A stretch of 64,000 nt of DNA from Candidatus Rokuibacteriota bacterium (GTDB taxonomy: Bacteria > Methylomirabilota > Methylomirabilia > Rokubacteriales > CSP1-6): contig QHSL01000067.1 in NCBI GenBank assembly GCA_003220435.1, positions 1-64,000 on the forward strand, in the 5' to 3' direction. Below the pieces are notes generated by a model. The model ran no database searches and was not told the DNA's origin. It was given only the letters and a program-made list of their open reading frames with translations. Below are positions 52,302-62,369 of the stretch, in pieces (within the stretch, counting starts at the first letter, position 1; every line of letters begins with the position of its first letter). Position numbers and translations under genes: made by a program.

Positions 52302-53633
52302 ATGGCGAACTTTCGTGCAGTTCTTGCTCTCACAGCGGTCCTTATTATTGGTCTTGCTGGCGCCACCGGCGCTCAGCAGACGACCCCACCCCCGCCGTCA
52401 CAGCCGGCCGCGGACAGGGTCTTGACCCTCGACGAATGCATCGCGATCGCGCTCGAGGGCCAGCCGCGAATCCAGGCGACGCTCGCCGACTACGCCGCGG
52501 CGCGCTTCCGGGTGAACCAGTCGCTGGCGCCCCTGCTACCCCAGCTGAGCGGACTGGTCAGCGCCTCGCGAAGCGAGAGCACCAGCGTCTCCACCAATTC
52601 GCGGGGCGTCAACGTCGAGACGAGCCAGAGCCGGCAGTTCAGCGACACCTTCCTCGCTCAGGTCCAGCTCTCCCAGCTCCTCTTCGACTTCGGCAAGAAC
52701 CTCGCCGCGACCGACGCGTCGCGGAAGCTCGCCGAGGTGGCGGTCGAGGACGTGGAGCTGCAGCGCCAGTTGATCGCGCTGGCGGTCAAGGAAGCGTACA
52801 CGAACACGCTCTTCAGCCAGCGCCTCATCCGGGTACAGGCGCAAGCGGTCGAGCGCGCGGAGCTGAATCTGAGATCGGCCAAGGGCTTCTTCGACGTCGG
52901 CACCCGGCCGAAGTCCGACGTCGCCCGGGCCGAGGTCGACGTGGCCAACGCCAGGGTCGACCTCATCAGGGCGCGGAACGCTTACCGCAGCGCGATCGTC
53001 GCGCTCAACATCGCGATGGCGATCGGAGTGGATAGCCCCACCAAGATCGTGGACAACCTCATCTATGAAGCCGTCACGATGGACCGCCTGCAGCTTCGGG
53101 GCGACGCGCTTCGCCAGCGGCCCGAGTATCGTCAGGCGAAGCTCCGCGCCGCCGCCGCCGAGGCGACGGAGCGACAGACCTTCCGGAACTTCTTTCCGGA
53201 TATCTCCGGCAGCGGCACGTACGGTGGCTCACAGCCGCAGCTCAACGAGACGTGGACGCTCGGCCTGACCCTCTCCTGGTCGCTCTTCGACGGCGGCGGG
53301 CGGATCGCGAAATACCAGGAGGCCAAGGCGAACCTCGAGGGTGCCCGCGCTCGTGTGAAATCGAGCGAGCTGGACATCCTCCAGAACGTGGAACAAGCGG
53401 AGATCGCGGTCGAGGAGGCGCAGGAGCGGATCCAGGCCGCGCAGGCCCTGGTGGCCTCCGCCCAGGAAAACTTCCGTCTGGCGCAGGGCCGGTTCGACGC
53501 CGGCGTCGGGACTATCCTGGAGCTGACGGACGCCCAGCTGGCGCTCACCCAGGCTCAGAACACCGAGAGCCAGGCGCTGGCCGACTATCGGATCTCGCTG
53601 GCCCGACTCGATCGCGCCGTCGGTCGCCGCTGA
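52302..53633 (+). CDS. TolC family outer-membrane channel protein
   Basis: A 443-residue outer-membrane efflux protein that forms the exit duct for tripartite pumps. A signal peptide (to about residue 24) is followed by the two tandem OEP repeats: the first from LTLDECIAIALEGQPRIQATLADY, the second from DALRQRPEYRQAKLRAAAAEA. Long coiled-coil helices are rich in Ala, Gln and Glu, and the beta segments (LAQVQLSQLLFDFGK and TLGLTLSWSLFDGGGR) form the barrel. It starts the operon with macA and macB, which follow in order, so the pump is complete. It is divergent from nrdJ. Confidence 0.92.
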   Translation: MANFRAVLALTAVLIIGLAGATGAQQTTPPPPSQPAADRVLTLDECIAIALEGQPRIQATLADYAAARFRVNQSLAPLLPQLSGLVSASRSESTSVSTNSRGVNVETSQSRQFSDTFLAQVQLSQLLFDFGKNLAATDASRKLAEVAVEDVELQRQLIALAVKEAYTNTLFSQRLIRVQAQAVERAELNLRSAKGFFDVGTRPKSDVARAEVDVANARVDLIRARNAYRSAIVALNIAMAIGVDSPTKIVDNLIYEAVTMDRLQLRGDALRQRPEYRQAKLRAAAAEATERQTFRNFFPDISGSGTYGGSQPQLNETWTLGLTLSWSLFDGGGRIAKYQEAKANLEGARARVKSSELDILQNVEQAEIAVEEAQERIQAAQALVASAQENFRLAQGRFDAGVGTILELTDAQLALTQAQNTESQALADYRISLARLDRAVGRR

Positions 53634-53672
53634 GGCGAAACACGCGATGGGCCGCCCCCGTCTAAGACATCG

Positions 53673-55304
53673 ATGAGACGAATCATATCGGTCGTCCTCG
53701 TCGCGGCTCTGGTGGGGGGCGGGGTGTGGGCGTACCTCTACACCCAGAGCGGCGGCAGCGCCCCCAAGTACCGCCTGGCTCGTGTCGAGCGCGGCCCCCT
53801 CACCGCCGCCGTCTCGGCGACTGGCACACTGAACGCCGTCGTGATCGTCCAGGTCGGCAGCCAGGTATCCGGACAGATCAAGGCGCTCCACGTCGACTTC
53901 AACTCGACCGTGAAGAACAACCAGGTCATCGCCCTGATCGACCCCGACATCTTCGAGGCGAAGGTTCAACAGGCCCAGGCAGACCTGGACTCCTCCCGGG
54001 CGACCGTGTTGAACCAGCAGGCGCAGGTCGAGCGCGCCCGGGCCGACGTCGAGAACGCGCGGGCGGCCCTCGAGGAGGCCAAGGCGTTCACCGCGAAGGC
54101 GCGCGTGCAGTCGATGGACGCCAAGCGCGACTACGACCGCAAGACCGAGCTCTTCGACCGCCAGCTGATCGCCAAGAGCGACCTGGATACCGCGCAGGCC
54201 ACCTACGACGCCGCAGTGGCCCAGCTCGATTCGACCCGCGCGCGGGAGCAGGCGCTCTCCTCCGCGATCCAGTCGGCGATCGCCCAGCTTCGCGTCGTCG
54301 ACGCGTCCCTGGAGTCGGCGCGCGCCCAGGTCAAGCAGAAGGACGCGGCGCTCAGGCAGGCGCAGGTCGACCTCGACCACACGACGATCCGCGCCCCCGT
54401 CGACGGCGTCGTCGTCTCCCGTCAGGTGGACGTCGGCCAGACGGTCGCGGCAAGCCTGCAGGCGCCGGTGCTCTTCACGATCGCGCAAGACCTCACGCAG
54501 ATGCAGGTCGAGACAAGCGTGGACGAGGCGGACATCGGCCGCATCAACCTCGACGATCGCGCCACGTTCACGGTCGACGCGTTTCCCGGCGAGACGTTCA
54601 CCGGCACCGTCACGCAGATCCGGAAGGCGGCGCAGGTGGTCCAGAACGTCGTCACCTACACCGTCGTGGTGGCCGTGAAGAATCCGGCCGGAAAGCTCGT
54701 GCCGGGGATGACGGCGAACGTGAAGCTCGTGACCGCCGAGAAGCCGAGCGTCCTGAAGGTCCCGAACTCCGCGCTCCGGTTCCGGCCGGCCGGCGCCGAG
54801 GCGGCGGCGCCCGGGGCGCCGGCGGGCGGCGGGACGTCGAGCGGCGGACCGCCCACGGTGGAGCAGATCCGGGACCGGCTCGTGAAGGAGCTCAAGCTCA
54901 GCGAGGACCAGCAGCGGAAGCTCGAGCCGATCCTGCAGGACGGCCGCGAGCAGTTCCGGGCGCTCCAGGGGCTCCCCGAGGCTGACCGGCGCGCCAAGGC
55001 GCAGAAGATCCGCGAGGCGTCGCGGGTCAGGATCCGCGAGATCCTCACCGACGAGCAGAAGGCGCGCTACGACGAGATGGCTGGCGCCCAGGCCGAGGGG
55101 CGCAGCGGCATCCAGGGGCGCGTGTTTGTGCTGGGCCCCGATGGTAAGCCCGCCGCCGTCACGCTGACGCTTGGGCTCAGCGACGGGAACTCGACCGAGG
55201 TGCTTCGCGGCGAGGTCAAGGAGAGCCAGGAAGTGATCGTCGGGCTCGTCGGTGGCGCCGGACGCGGCGGGGCGCAGCCGGGCGCGCCGCGCCTCAGGCT
55301 CTGA
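53673..55304 (+). CDS. MacA-like periplasmic adaptor with LTxxQ-type helical insertion
   Basis: A 543-residue membrane-fusion protein linking MacB to TolC. It has one N-terminal membrane anchor (residues 5-22), a lipoyl half-motif, a long coiled-coil hairpin (about 85-210), the second lipoyl half and a beta-barrel domain (DLTQMQVETSVDEADIGRI). The membrane-proximal domain is interrupted at about residues 392-474 by a helical segment with two Leu-Thr/Ser-x-x-Gln-like motifs (LKLSEDQQRKL, ILTDEQKARYDEM), as in Spy/CpxP-type periplasmic sensors and chaperones. Family members usually have 370-400 residues, so the insertion explains the length. macB follows two bases later. Confidence 0.9.
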   Translation: MRRIISVVLVAALVGGGVWAYLYTQSGGSAPKYRLARVERGPLTAAVSATGTLNAVVIVQVGSQVSGQIKALHVDFNSTVKNNQVIALIDPDIFEAKVQQAQADLDSSRATVLNQQAQVERARADVENARAALEEAKAFTAKARVQSMDAKRDYDRKTELFDRQLIAKSDLDTAQATYDAAVAQLDSTRAREQALSSAIQSAIAQLRVVDASLESARAQVKQKDAALRQAQVDLDHTTIRAPVDGVVVSRQVDVGQTVAASLQAPVLFTIAQDLTQMQVETSVDEADIGRINLDDRATFTVDAFPGETFTGTVTQIRKAAQVVQNVVTYTVVVAVKNPAGKLVPGMTANVKLVTAEKPSVLKVPNSALRFRPAGAEAAAPGAPAGGGTSSGGPPTVEQIRDRLVKELKLSEDQQRKLEPILQDGREQFRALQGLPEADRRAKAQKIREASRVRIREILTDEQKARYDEMAGAQAEGRSGIQGRVFVLGPDGKPAAVTLTLGLSDGNSTEVLRGEVKESQEVIVGLVGGAGRGGAQPGAPRLRL

Positions 55305-55306
55305 GC

Positions 55307-56052
<746 letters not shown>

Positions 56053-56056
<4 letters not shown>

Positions 56057-57285
56057 GCCTGTGGCAGAGCGTCCGCATCGCGGCCCGCGCCCTCCGGGTG
56101 AACAAGCTCCGGAGCGCCCTGACGATGCTCGGCATCATCATCGGCGTCGCGGCGGTCATCGCGATGGTCGGCGTGGGTGCCGGCGCCCAGGCGCGCGTCG
56201 CGGAGCAGATCCAGAGCCTCGGGTCGAACCTGATCATCGTCCTCTCGGGGAGCGTCACCTCCAGCGGGATCCGTCTCGGCACCGGGAGCCAGCTCACGAT
56301 CAGCGAGGAAGACTCGGCCGCCATCGCGCGCGAGGTCCCGCTCGTCCAGGTGGCGGCGCCGGCCGTCCGGGGCACCGCGCAGGTCGTATACGGCAACCTC
56401 AACTGGGCCACCGTCATCCAGGGCGTCACGCCGGACTACTTCGAGGCGCGTGAATGGCCGGTGACGGATGGGCGGGCGATCAACCCCGAGGACGTCGAGG
56501 GCGCCACCAAGATCGCGCTGGTGGGCCAGACCACGGCGCTCAACCTGTTCGGAGAATCGGAGCCCCTCGGCCAGATCATCCGGATCAAGAAGGTGCCGTT
56601 CACCGTCGTCGGCATGCTGGCGCGCAAGGGGCAGAACTCGTGGGGCCAGGACCAGGACGACGTGATCATGATCCCGATCTCGACGGCGAAGAAGAAGGTC
56701 CTCGGCGCCAGCCAGGCCAATCCGCGGGCCGTCGGATCGATCTCGATCAAGGTCCGCGCCGACGAGGACATGGCCGAGGCGGAGAATCAGATCCGGGCGC
56801 TCCTGCGCCAGCGCCATCGCCTGCAGCCGTTCCAGGACGACGATTTCTGGCTCCGCAACCTCTCCGAGGTTCTACAAACCCAGGAAGAGTCGTCGAAGGT
56901 CATGACCTATCTCCTCGCGGCGATCGCGTCGGTGTCGCTCCTGGTCGGCGGGATCGGCATCATGAACATCATGCTGGTGTCGGTGACGGAGCGGACGCGC
57001 GAGATCGGCCTGCGCATGGCGGTCGGCGCCCGGCGGCGTCACATCCTCCTCCAGTTCCTGATCGAGGCGGTGACGCTCTCGCTCATCGGCGGGATCATCG
57101 GCATCGCGCTCGGCCTGAGCGGCTCGCGCGCGATCAGCTACTTTGCCGAGTGGCGCACCCTCGTCGCGCCCGAGTCGATCGTGATTGCCTTCGGATTCGC
57201 CGCTGGCATCGGCATCTTCTTCGGGTTCTATCCCGCCCGCAAGGCGTCTCGGCTCGATCCGATCGAGGCTCTTCGGTACGAGTAG
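56053..57285 (+). CDS. MacB-type ABC transporter permease
   Basis: A 410-residue permease with one N-terminal membrane helix (TMLGIIIGVAAVIAMVGVGAG), a large periplasmic domain of the MacB-PCD type (about residues 50-280) and three C-terminal helices (the FtsX-like domain) with the coupling motif TREIGLRMAVGARRRHILLQFLIEA. It is coupled to the ATPase gene by a GTGA overlap. Together with the adaptor and TolC genes it forms a complete export system. The transported substrate is not evident. A G/C-rich inverted repeat follows the stop directly. Confidence 0.93.
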
Positions 57286-57439
57286 GCGGGGGCGGTGGGC
57301 GGGGTGCGGGGGGCTGTCCCCCGACCACGCTAGCCAGTCGCCGTCGACGTCCTGAGCAAACACGGGTCGGTCGGATCAACGCCGACTACACGGGTCGGGG
57401 GACAGCCCCTCCCCCCCCCTCGCCCCCCCCACCGCCCCC
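57286..57439. repeat. Long G/C inverted repeat after the export operon
   Basis: The left arm (57286-57325) and right arm (57394-57439) are imperfect inverted copies separated by about 68 bases. Both end in the inner block GTCGGGGGACAGCCCC (or its complement), which is itself a small GGGGG-CTGT-CCCC hairpin. The outer part pairs G-rich and C-rich stretches of different length. It may end transcription of the macB operon. Nothing else was seen up to 57511. Confidence 0.8.
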
Positions 57440-57511
57440 GGTGACGCGACGCGGGCGACTCGATGGATCGAACGCTCTGACCCGGGCTGAACCCGCTCTT
57501 CAGCGTGGAAG

Positions 57512-57541
57512 TTCAGATGTGGCGGGGGTGTTTGTTATGGT
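57512..57541 (+). promoter_or_regulatory. Possible promoter of the basic-tail protein gene
   Basis: TTCAGA (57512-57517), an 18-bp spacer and TATGGT (57536-57541), nine bases before the ATG at 57551. Confidence 0.4.
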
Positions 57542-57550
57542 TTAGGCGCG

Positions 57551-58198
57551 ATGGGGCGAGGCAAAGCGCGAGGGCGACGAGCCGGGCCCGCGCGCGTGTC
57601 TCGACCGTCGCGCGCACCTGATCGGTCGCAGAAGCGTCGTCGCCCGCCGAAGGCCCGTCGCGCGCAGAAGGCCGATGGCTCGCGGAAGGCTGGCCACTCC
57701 AAGAAGATCGAGCGGCAGAAGATCGGCCGATCGACGAAGAGCGCCGGTTCGCGGAGGGTGGTTGCCGCGCCGGTTCGGTTGCCGCGGCCGACGGCGGCGG
57801 AGCTGAGGCTGCTTACGCTCGCGCAGGAAGTCGCCGGGCTCGCGCGGGATGCCCGCGGGCCCCACGCGCTCGATGCTGCCGTTCAGAAGCTCGCCGCCGC
57901 GTTCGGGCCCCCGGCCTCCTTGCCGGGCGAGGTCTTTCAGGCGTGGGTTCGGAGCCGGAGCGACAAGACCGCCACGCTCGCGCTCGCCTGGGCGCGGGAG
58001 CAGGTGCGTCTGGGGCTCCAGGACGTCGTCGAACGGACTCCGAAAGGCCCGCGGCCCAGGATCGACGTTGACGCGGCGACGCTTTCCTGGCTGCTGCTCG
58101 CGGCGTGCGAGGCGATCGCTCAGGAACCGCCGTCGGCGGTCGCCGATCGCGTACGCTCGATCCTCGAGCTCATTGGCCACGTCCCCGCCACCGGCTGA
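57551..58198 (+). CDS. Unknown protein with long basic N-terminal tail and helical C-terminal domain
   Basis: A 215-residue protein in two parts. Residues 1 to about 75 are a disordered-looking tail made largely of Arg, Lys, Ala, Ser and Gly, similar in composition to histone H1-like or nucleoid proteins. Residues about 80-215 form several helices. The last (LSWLLLAACEAIAQEPPSAVADRVRSILELIG) resembles the C-terminal ligand-binding half of TetR-family regulators, but there is no helix-turn-helix domain before it. It might bind nucleic acid through the tail. Its 3' end overlaps the convergent DUF4149 gene by 29 bases. The ATG at 57551 lies nine bases after a -10-like element. Confidence 0.65.
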   Translation: MGRGKARGRRAGPARVSRPSRAPDRSQKRRRPPKARRAQKADGSRKAGHSKKIERQKIGRSTKSAGSRRVVAAPVRLPRPTAAELRLLTLAQEVAGLARDARGPHALDAAVQKLAAAFGPPASLPGEVFQAWVRSRSDKTATLALAWAREQVRLGLQDVVERTPKGPRPRIDVDAATLSWLLLAACEAIAQEPPSAVADRVRSILELIGHVPATG

Positions 58199-58625
58199 TG
58201 CCGTCGACCGCGACAAACGCGGCGCCGGCGACCAGCGTCACGAGGTTGAGCCGGACCGAGGCGCGGTGCGCGTCGGCGAACGCGCTGTCGTCGCGCGCGC
58301 GGCGGGCGGCGTCGGCGCGCGGCAGCAGCACCACCGACGCCCACAGGAGCGTCACGAGCATGGCGACGCCGAGCGCGGCGCCGATCAGCGGGCGCAGGCG
58401 TCCCTCCTTGCTCGTGGTCAGCTGGATCAGCGAGGCGACGAAGGCGATGGCCGTGAGGGCCAGCCCCCACTCGTAGTAGCGCGGGAGCACGGCCGCCACG
58501 GCCTGGCCGGCGACCGCGCGATCGATCGCCCGGAAGACGACCGGCGCCACCGCGAACGAGAAGAACGCCATGATCCCGAGCCAGCCGGCGACACAGATGA
58601 CCGCGAGCGCTCTCAGGAGATTCAT
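58170..58625 (-). CDS. DUF4149 (TMEM205-like) membrane protein
   Basis: A 151-residue protein with four hydrophobic helices, beginning MNLLRALAVICVAGWLGIMA, with FFSFAVAPVVFRAIDRAVAGQ typical of the DUF4149 family (related to eukaryotic TMEM205). The function is unknown. The gene is divergent from the TPR gene and convergent with the basic-tail gene, which it overlaps by 29 bases at the 3' end. Confidence 0.8.
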   Translation of the reverse strand: MNLLRALAVICVAGWLGIMAFFSFAVAPVVFRAIDRAVAGQAVAAVLPRYYEWGLALTAIAFVASLIQLTTSKEGRLRPLIGAALGVAMLVTLLWASVVLLPRADAARRARDDSAFADAHRASVRLNLVTLVAGAAFVAVDGISRWRGRGQ

Positions 58626-58654
58626 CGCTCGCCGACAGCATCGGGGATGGTCCA

Positions 58655-58718
58655 GAGGGAGTCAAGACGACTCCGGAGGGAGTCAAGATTGACGGGCGCG
58701 GGCGGCGGGCGCTAGAGT
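58655..58718 (+). promoter_or_regulatory. Promoter of the TPR gene with upstream 13-bp direct repeats
   Basis: TTGACG (58689-58694), an 18-bp spacer and TAGAGT (58713-58718), eight bases before the ATG. Directly upstream, GAGGGAGTCAAGA occurs twice (58655-58667 and 58676-58688), 21 bp apart, so both copies face the same side of the helix, with GGAGTC/GACTCC inverted half-sites between. This looks like an activator or repressor binding site. Confidence 0.6.
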
Positions 58719-58726
58719 GCGCGAGG

Positions 58727-59464
58727 ATGCGTGCCCGCCAGCTGCTCGCCGTTGCGCTCGTCCTGATCGCCCCGTCGTCGCTCCGAGCCGAGACGCCCGC
58801 CGAGGCGGCGCGCGCGCTCGTCGCTCGCTATCACGAGGACGCGACCACGATCGATCGTGCGCGCACGCTCCTCGAGCAAGCGCTCGAGAAGGACCGGCAG
58901 GTCGACACGCTGATCGCGCTCTCGTACATGAACTTCCTGGTGGGCGACGTTCGGGCGGCCACGTCCGACGAGAAGCTGGCGGCCTACGATCGGGGGCGTG
59001 AGATCGGCAAGCGAGCGGTCGAGCTGGCCCCGAAGAGTCACGACGCCCACCTCTGGTTCGCGATCAACACCGCTCGCTGGGGCCAGACGAAGGGCATCCT
59101 GCGCTCGCTGTTCCTGGTGCCGACGGTCAAGGAGGAGATTGCGACCTTGCTCGACCTGAATCCAAGGTCGCTCCGCGCCCACATCCTCGCCGGCAACGTC
59201 TTCCTGGAGCTGCCGGGCTTCGTGGGGGGCGACCGCGCCAAGGCCGAGGAGCACTTCAAGAAGGCGCTCGAGGTCGATGGGCACTTCACCGCGGCCCGCG
59301 TCGATCTCGCCCGCCTCTACATCATGAGCGGACGGTACGCCGACGCGCGGCGCGAGCTCCACCGGGTGATCAGCGAGACCGCGCCGACGTTCGTCGCCGA
59401 CTGCACCGTGAAGGACATCCCACGCGCCAAAGAGCTGCTCGCGTCCATCAAAGACAAGAGCTAG
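58727..59464 (+). CDS. Exported TPR protein (TatT-like)
   Basis: A 245-residue protein with a signal peptide (to about residue 21, SSLRA) and several tetratricopeptide-like helix pairs. Examples are LLEQALEKDRQVDTLIALSYMNF, REIGKRAVELAPKSHDAHLWFA and AEEHFKKALEVDGHFTAARVDLARLY. The repeats and length resemble the TatT component that accompanies TRAP transporters in some bacteria, but no TRAP genes are adjacent, so the partner is unknown. It has a promoter with direct repeats and is followed 12 bases later by endonuclease III. Confidence 0.75.
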   Translation: MRARQLLAVALVLIAPSSLRAETPAEAARALVARYHEDATTIDRARTLLEQALEKDRQVDTLIALSYMNFLVGDVRAATSDEKLAAYDRGREIGKRAVELAPKSHDAHLWFAINTARWGQTKGILRSLFLVPTVKEEIATLLDLNPRSLRAHILAGNVFLELPGFVGGDRAKAEEHFKKALEVDGHFTAARVDLARLYIMSGRYADARRELHRVISETAPTFVADCTVKDIPRAKELLASIKDKS

Positions 59465-59475
59465 CGATCGGCGCC

Positions 59476-60108
59476 GTGATCCGCCGGCTCCGGCGGAGCA
59501 GGCCGCGCTGGAACCCGACCGCCCTCGCGATCGTCGCCGACCGCGATCGCGACCCGTTCCGCGTCCTGATCGCCTGCATCCTGTCGCTCCGCACCCAGGA
59601 CACGACCACCGGTCCCGCCGCCGACCGGCTGTTCGCGCAGGCGGCCACGCCCGAGACCATGCTGAAGGTGCCGGCCCGGCGGATCGCGCGCCTCATCTAC
59701 CCCGTCGGCTTCTACCGCACGAAGGCGACCGTCATCCTCGGGATCTGTCGCGACCTGCTCGAGCGCTTCGGCGGGCGGGTGCCCGAGACCATCGACGAGC
59801 TGCTCACGCTGAACGGCGTCGGGCGAAAGACCGCCAACCTGGTCGTGACCATGGGCCACAACAAGCCCGGCATCTGCGTGGACACGCACGTGCACCGCAT
59901 CTCGAACCGGCTGGGCTACGTGAAGACACGGAACCCCGAGGAGACCGAGATGGCGCTGCGGGCGAAGCTGCCGCGCCGCTACTGGATCGGCTACAACGAC
60001 CTTCTCGTCTCCTTCGGCCAGAACGTCTGCGCGCCGATCTCTCCCCGCTGCTCCGTCTGCCCGGTGACCACGCTCTGTCGGAAGGTCGGGGTGACGACGA
60101 CCCGCTGA
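59476..60108 (+). CDS. nth: Endonuclease III
   Basis: Removes oxidised pyrimidines and cuts the abasic site in base-excision repair. The 210-residue protein has the helix-hairpin-helix LNGVGRKTANLVV with catalytic Lys118, the catalytic Asp136 in CVDTHVHRISNRLG, and a C-terminal 4Fe-4S loop with Cys185, 192, 195 and 201 (spacing 6-2-5). The start is GTG at 59476, 12 bases after the TPR gene. Its 3' end faces the convergent cysteine hydrolase gene, 22 bases away. Confidence 0.95.
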   Translation: MIRRLRRSRPRWNPTALAIVADRDRDPFRVLIACILSLRTQDTTTGPAADRLFAQAATPETMLKVPARRIARLIYPVGFYRTKATVILGICRDLLERFGGRVPETIDELLTLNGVGRKTANLVVTMGHNKPGICVDTHVHRISNRLGYVKTRNPEETEMALRAKLPRRYWIGYNDLLVSFGQNVCAPISPRCSVCPVTTLCRKVGVTTTR

Positions 60109-60130
60109 CGTCGTCGAGCGCGCGGGGACC

Positions 60131-60790
60131 CTAGCGCGCCCGACAGAGCGCCGCGAACGGTGCGGTCCAGCCGACGATTCCGCCCTGGGCGCGGATCATC
60201 TCGAGCGTGGCCTGCTTGAACTCCGGGAAATAGCTCTCGGTGGCGTCCTCGATCAGGAGGCAGTCGTAGCCGCGGTCGTTGGCCTCCCGCATCGTCGTCT
60301 GCACGCACACCTCCGTCGTCACGCCGGCCAGCAACAGGTGCGTGACACCCGCCTCACGAAGAATCGTCTCCAGCGGGGTCGCCCAGAAGGCCCCCTTGCC
60401 CGGCTTCACGATGACCGGCTCGCTCCCTTGAGGCCGGAGCTCGGGCACGATGTTGTTGCCCGGCTCGCCGTCGACCAGGATCCGCCCCATGGGGCCCACG
60501 TCACCGATCCGGAGCCGGGGCGCGCCGCGTCGCCGCTTGGCGGGCGGGCAATCGGCCAGATCCGGCCGATGTCCTTCGCGCGTGTGGAGGACGCGGATCC
60601 CGCGCCCGCGGCACCACGCGATGAGCTCGCGCACCGTGGGCACGATCGCGGCCAGCCGGCGCACGTCGTTGCCGAGCGCGTCTCCGAATCCGCCGGGCTC
60701 GATGAAGTCGCGCTGCATGTCGATCACGACGAGCGCGGTGGTGGCGGGGTCGAACGCATACGCGAACGGCGCGGCGGCGACCTCGAGCAT
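60131..60790 (-). CDS. Cysteine hydrolase (isochorismatase-like), probable triuret-hydrolase type
   Basis: A 219-residue amide hydrolase of the isochorismatase-like superfamily. The triad is complete: Asp24 in VVIDMQRDF, Lys132 in KPGKGAF and Cys162 in [17 protein letters not shown]. The [15 protein letters not shown] region, [10 protein letters not shown] and [10 protein letters not shown] resemble the triuret hydrolase (TrtA) group as I know it, which releases biuret. It lies eight bases after the ABC ATPase gene, in one transcript with a biuret-hydrolase-like gene upstream. A different carbamoyl or N-acyl substrate remains possible. Confidence 0.75.
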   Translation of the reverse strand: MLEVAAAPFAYAFDPATTALVVIDMQRDFIEPGGFGDALGNDVRRLAAIVPTVRELIAWCRGRGIRVLHTREGHRPDLADCPPAKRRRGAPRLRIGDVGPMGRILVDGEPGNNIVPELRPQGSEPVIVKPGKGAFWATPLETILREAGVTHLLLAGVTTEVCVQTTMREANDRGYDCLLIEDATESYFPEFKQATLEMIRAQGGIVGWTAPFAALCRAR

Positions 60791-60797
60791 CGTGCCC

Positions 60798-62369
60798 TCA
60801 GGCGGCCGCTCCCGCGGCGTGGTGACCGGCCATGCACGGACCGATGACTGCGATGTCCGCGCTCGCGGCCGGCGTCTCGTGCACGATCCGTCCCCCGAAG
60901 ATGACCGCGAGCCGGTCGGAGAGCTCGAGCAGCTCGTCGAGGTCCTCGCTCACCAGGAGCACCGCGGCGCCGGCGTTGCGAGCCGCCACGACCCGGTCGT
61001 GGATCTCGGCCACCGCCGCGAAGTCGAGCCCGAACACGGGATTGGCCGCGATCAGCACCGACACCGCCTCCGACAGCTCGCGGGCCAGGACCGCGCGCTG
61101 GACGTTGCCACCCGACAACGTCGAGATGGGCGCGTCCGGCCCCTGAGTCTGCACCTTGAACTCGGCGATCCGGCGCTCGGCCTGGTCGCGCATCGAACCG
61201 CGTCGCAGCCACGGGCCCGAGGCGAGCGGCGCCCGGTCGAAGCTCCGGAGCGCCATGTTCTCGGCCACGCTCAACCCCGGAACGCACGCGTTCCGGAGCG
61301 GTTCCTCGGGCAGGCTCAGAACCCGGTGGTAGCGGATCTCGTTCCGCGTCGCGCGGTAGGGCTTGCCGTCGACGCGGATCTCGCCGGAGGCCGGCCGGCG
61401 CTGGCCGATGATCGCCTCGACCAGCTCACGCTGGCCGTTGCCGGAGACGCCCGCGATGCCGAGAATCTCGCCCGGCCGAACGGCCAGGGCCAGCCCGTTC
61501 ACGGCCGGCCGCCCGGCGTCGTCCTCGACGACCAAGTCGCGGACGACCAGCCGGGGCTCGACCGCCGCGCCCGCGCGGATGGCTCGTCCCGTGCGGGCCT
61601 GCGGGATCTGGCGTGTGCCCACCATCATCTCGGCGAGCATCGCCGGTGTCAGATCCGCCGTGCGGCCCTCGCCGGCCAGCGTGCCTCGGCGGAGCACCGA
61701 CACCGTGTCGGCGAACGCCAGCACCTCCCGGAACTTGTGCGTGATCATCAGCACGGTGACCTGGTGCCCGTGCGTCATCGCCCGCAGCATCCCGAGCACC
61801 TCGTCCGCCTCGGCCGGGGTGAGCACGGACGTCGGCTCGTCGAGGATCATGAAGCGACGCCTGAGATAGAGCTGCTTGACGATCTCGACCTTCTGCTTCT
61901 CACCGGCGGCCAGCCGCCACGCCGGCCGCTCGAGATCGAGCTTGAACGGCACCGTCGCCATGAAGGCGGCCAGCCGCTCGCGCTCCTGCCGCCAGCGCAC
62001 CACCGCCGGCACGTCGTCGCGCGCCATCACGAGGTTCTCGGCCACCGTCATGCTCGGCACCAGCGTGAAGTGCTGGTAGACCATCCCGATCCCCAGGGCA
62101 TGCGCGTCGTGCGGCGAACGGATCTCGCGCTCTCGCCGCGCGACCACGATCTGCCCGGCGTCGGGGGGGTAGTAACCGATGAGGCACTTGACCAGCGTGC
62201 TCTTTCCCGCCCCGTTCTCCCCCAGGAGCGCGTGGAACGAGCCGGCCGCCACGCGCAGGGACACGTCGTCGAGGGCGATCAGCGCGCCGAAGCGCTTGGT
62301 CATGCCGACGACCTCGACGTCGAGCGCTGGCGCCAGAACGGAGCCGTGCTCGCGGCCGTCGCCCGTCAT
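60798..62369 (-). CDS. Nucleoside/BMP-type ABC transporter ATPase (two domains)
   Basis: A 523-residue ATPase with two ABC domains, as in nucleoside and sugar importers that use BMP-family binding proteins. The first domain has Walker A GENGAGKS (50-57), the unusual signature [15 protein letters not shown] and Walker [14 protein letters not shown]. The second has the degenerate Walker [10 protein letters not shown] typical of this group, the signature [16 protein letters not shown] and Walker [13 protein letters not shown]. It pairs with the permease at the right edge. Genes for cysteine hydrolases overlap its 5' end by four bases and follow its 3' end by eight, linking transport with substrate breakdown. 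Confidence 0.9.
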   Translation of the reverse strand: MTGDGREHGSVLAPALDVEVVGMTKRFGALIALDDVSLRVAAGSFHALLGENGAGKSTLVKCLIGYYPPDAGQIVVARREREIRSPHDAHALGIGMVYQHFTLVPSMTVAENLVMARDDVPAVVRWRQERERLAAFMATVPFKLDLERPAWRLAAGEKQKVEIVKQLYLRRRFMILDEPTSVLTPAEADEVLGMLRAMTHGHQVTVLMITHKFREVLAFADTVSVLRRGTLAGEGRTADLTPAMLAEMMVGTRQIPQARTGRAIRAGAAVEPRLVVRDLVVEDDAGRPAVNGLALAVRPGEILGIAGVSGNGQRELVEAIIGQRRPASGEIRVDGKPYRATRNEIRYHRVLSLPEEPLRNACVPGLSVAENMALRSFDRAPLASGPWLRRGSMRDQAERRIAEFKVQTQGPDAPISTLSGGNVQRAVLARELSEAVSVLIAANPVFGLDFAAVAEIHDRVVAARNAGAAVLLVSEDLDELLELSDRLAVIFGGRIVHETPAASADIAVIGPCMAGHHAAGAAA

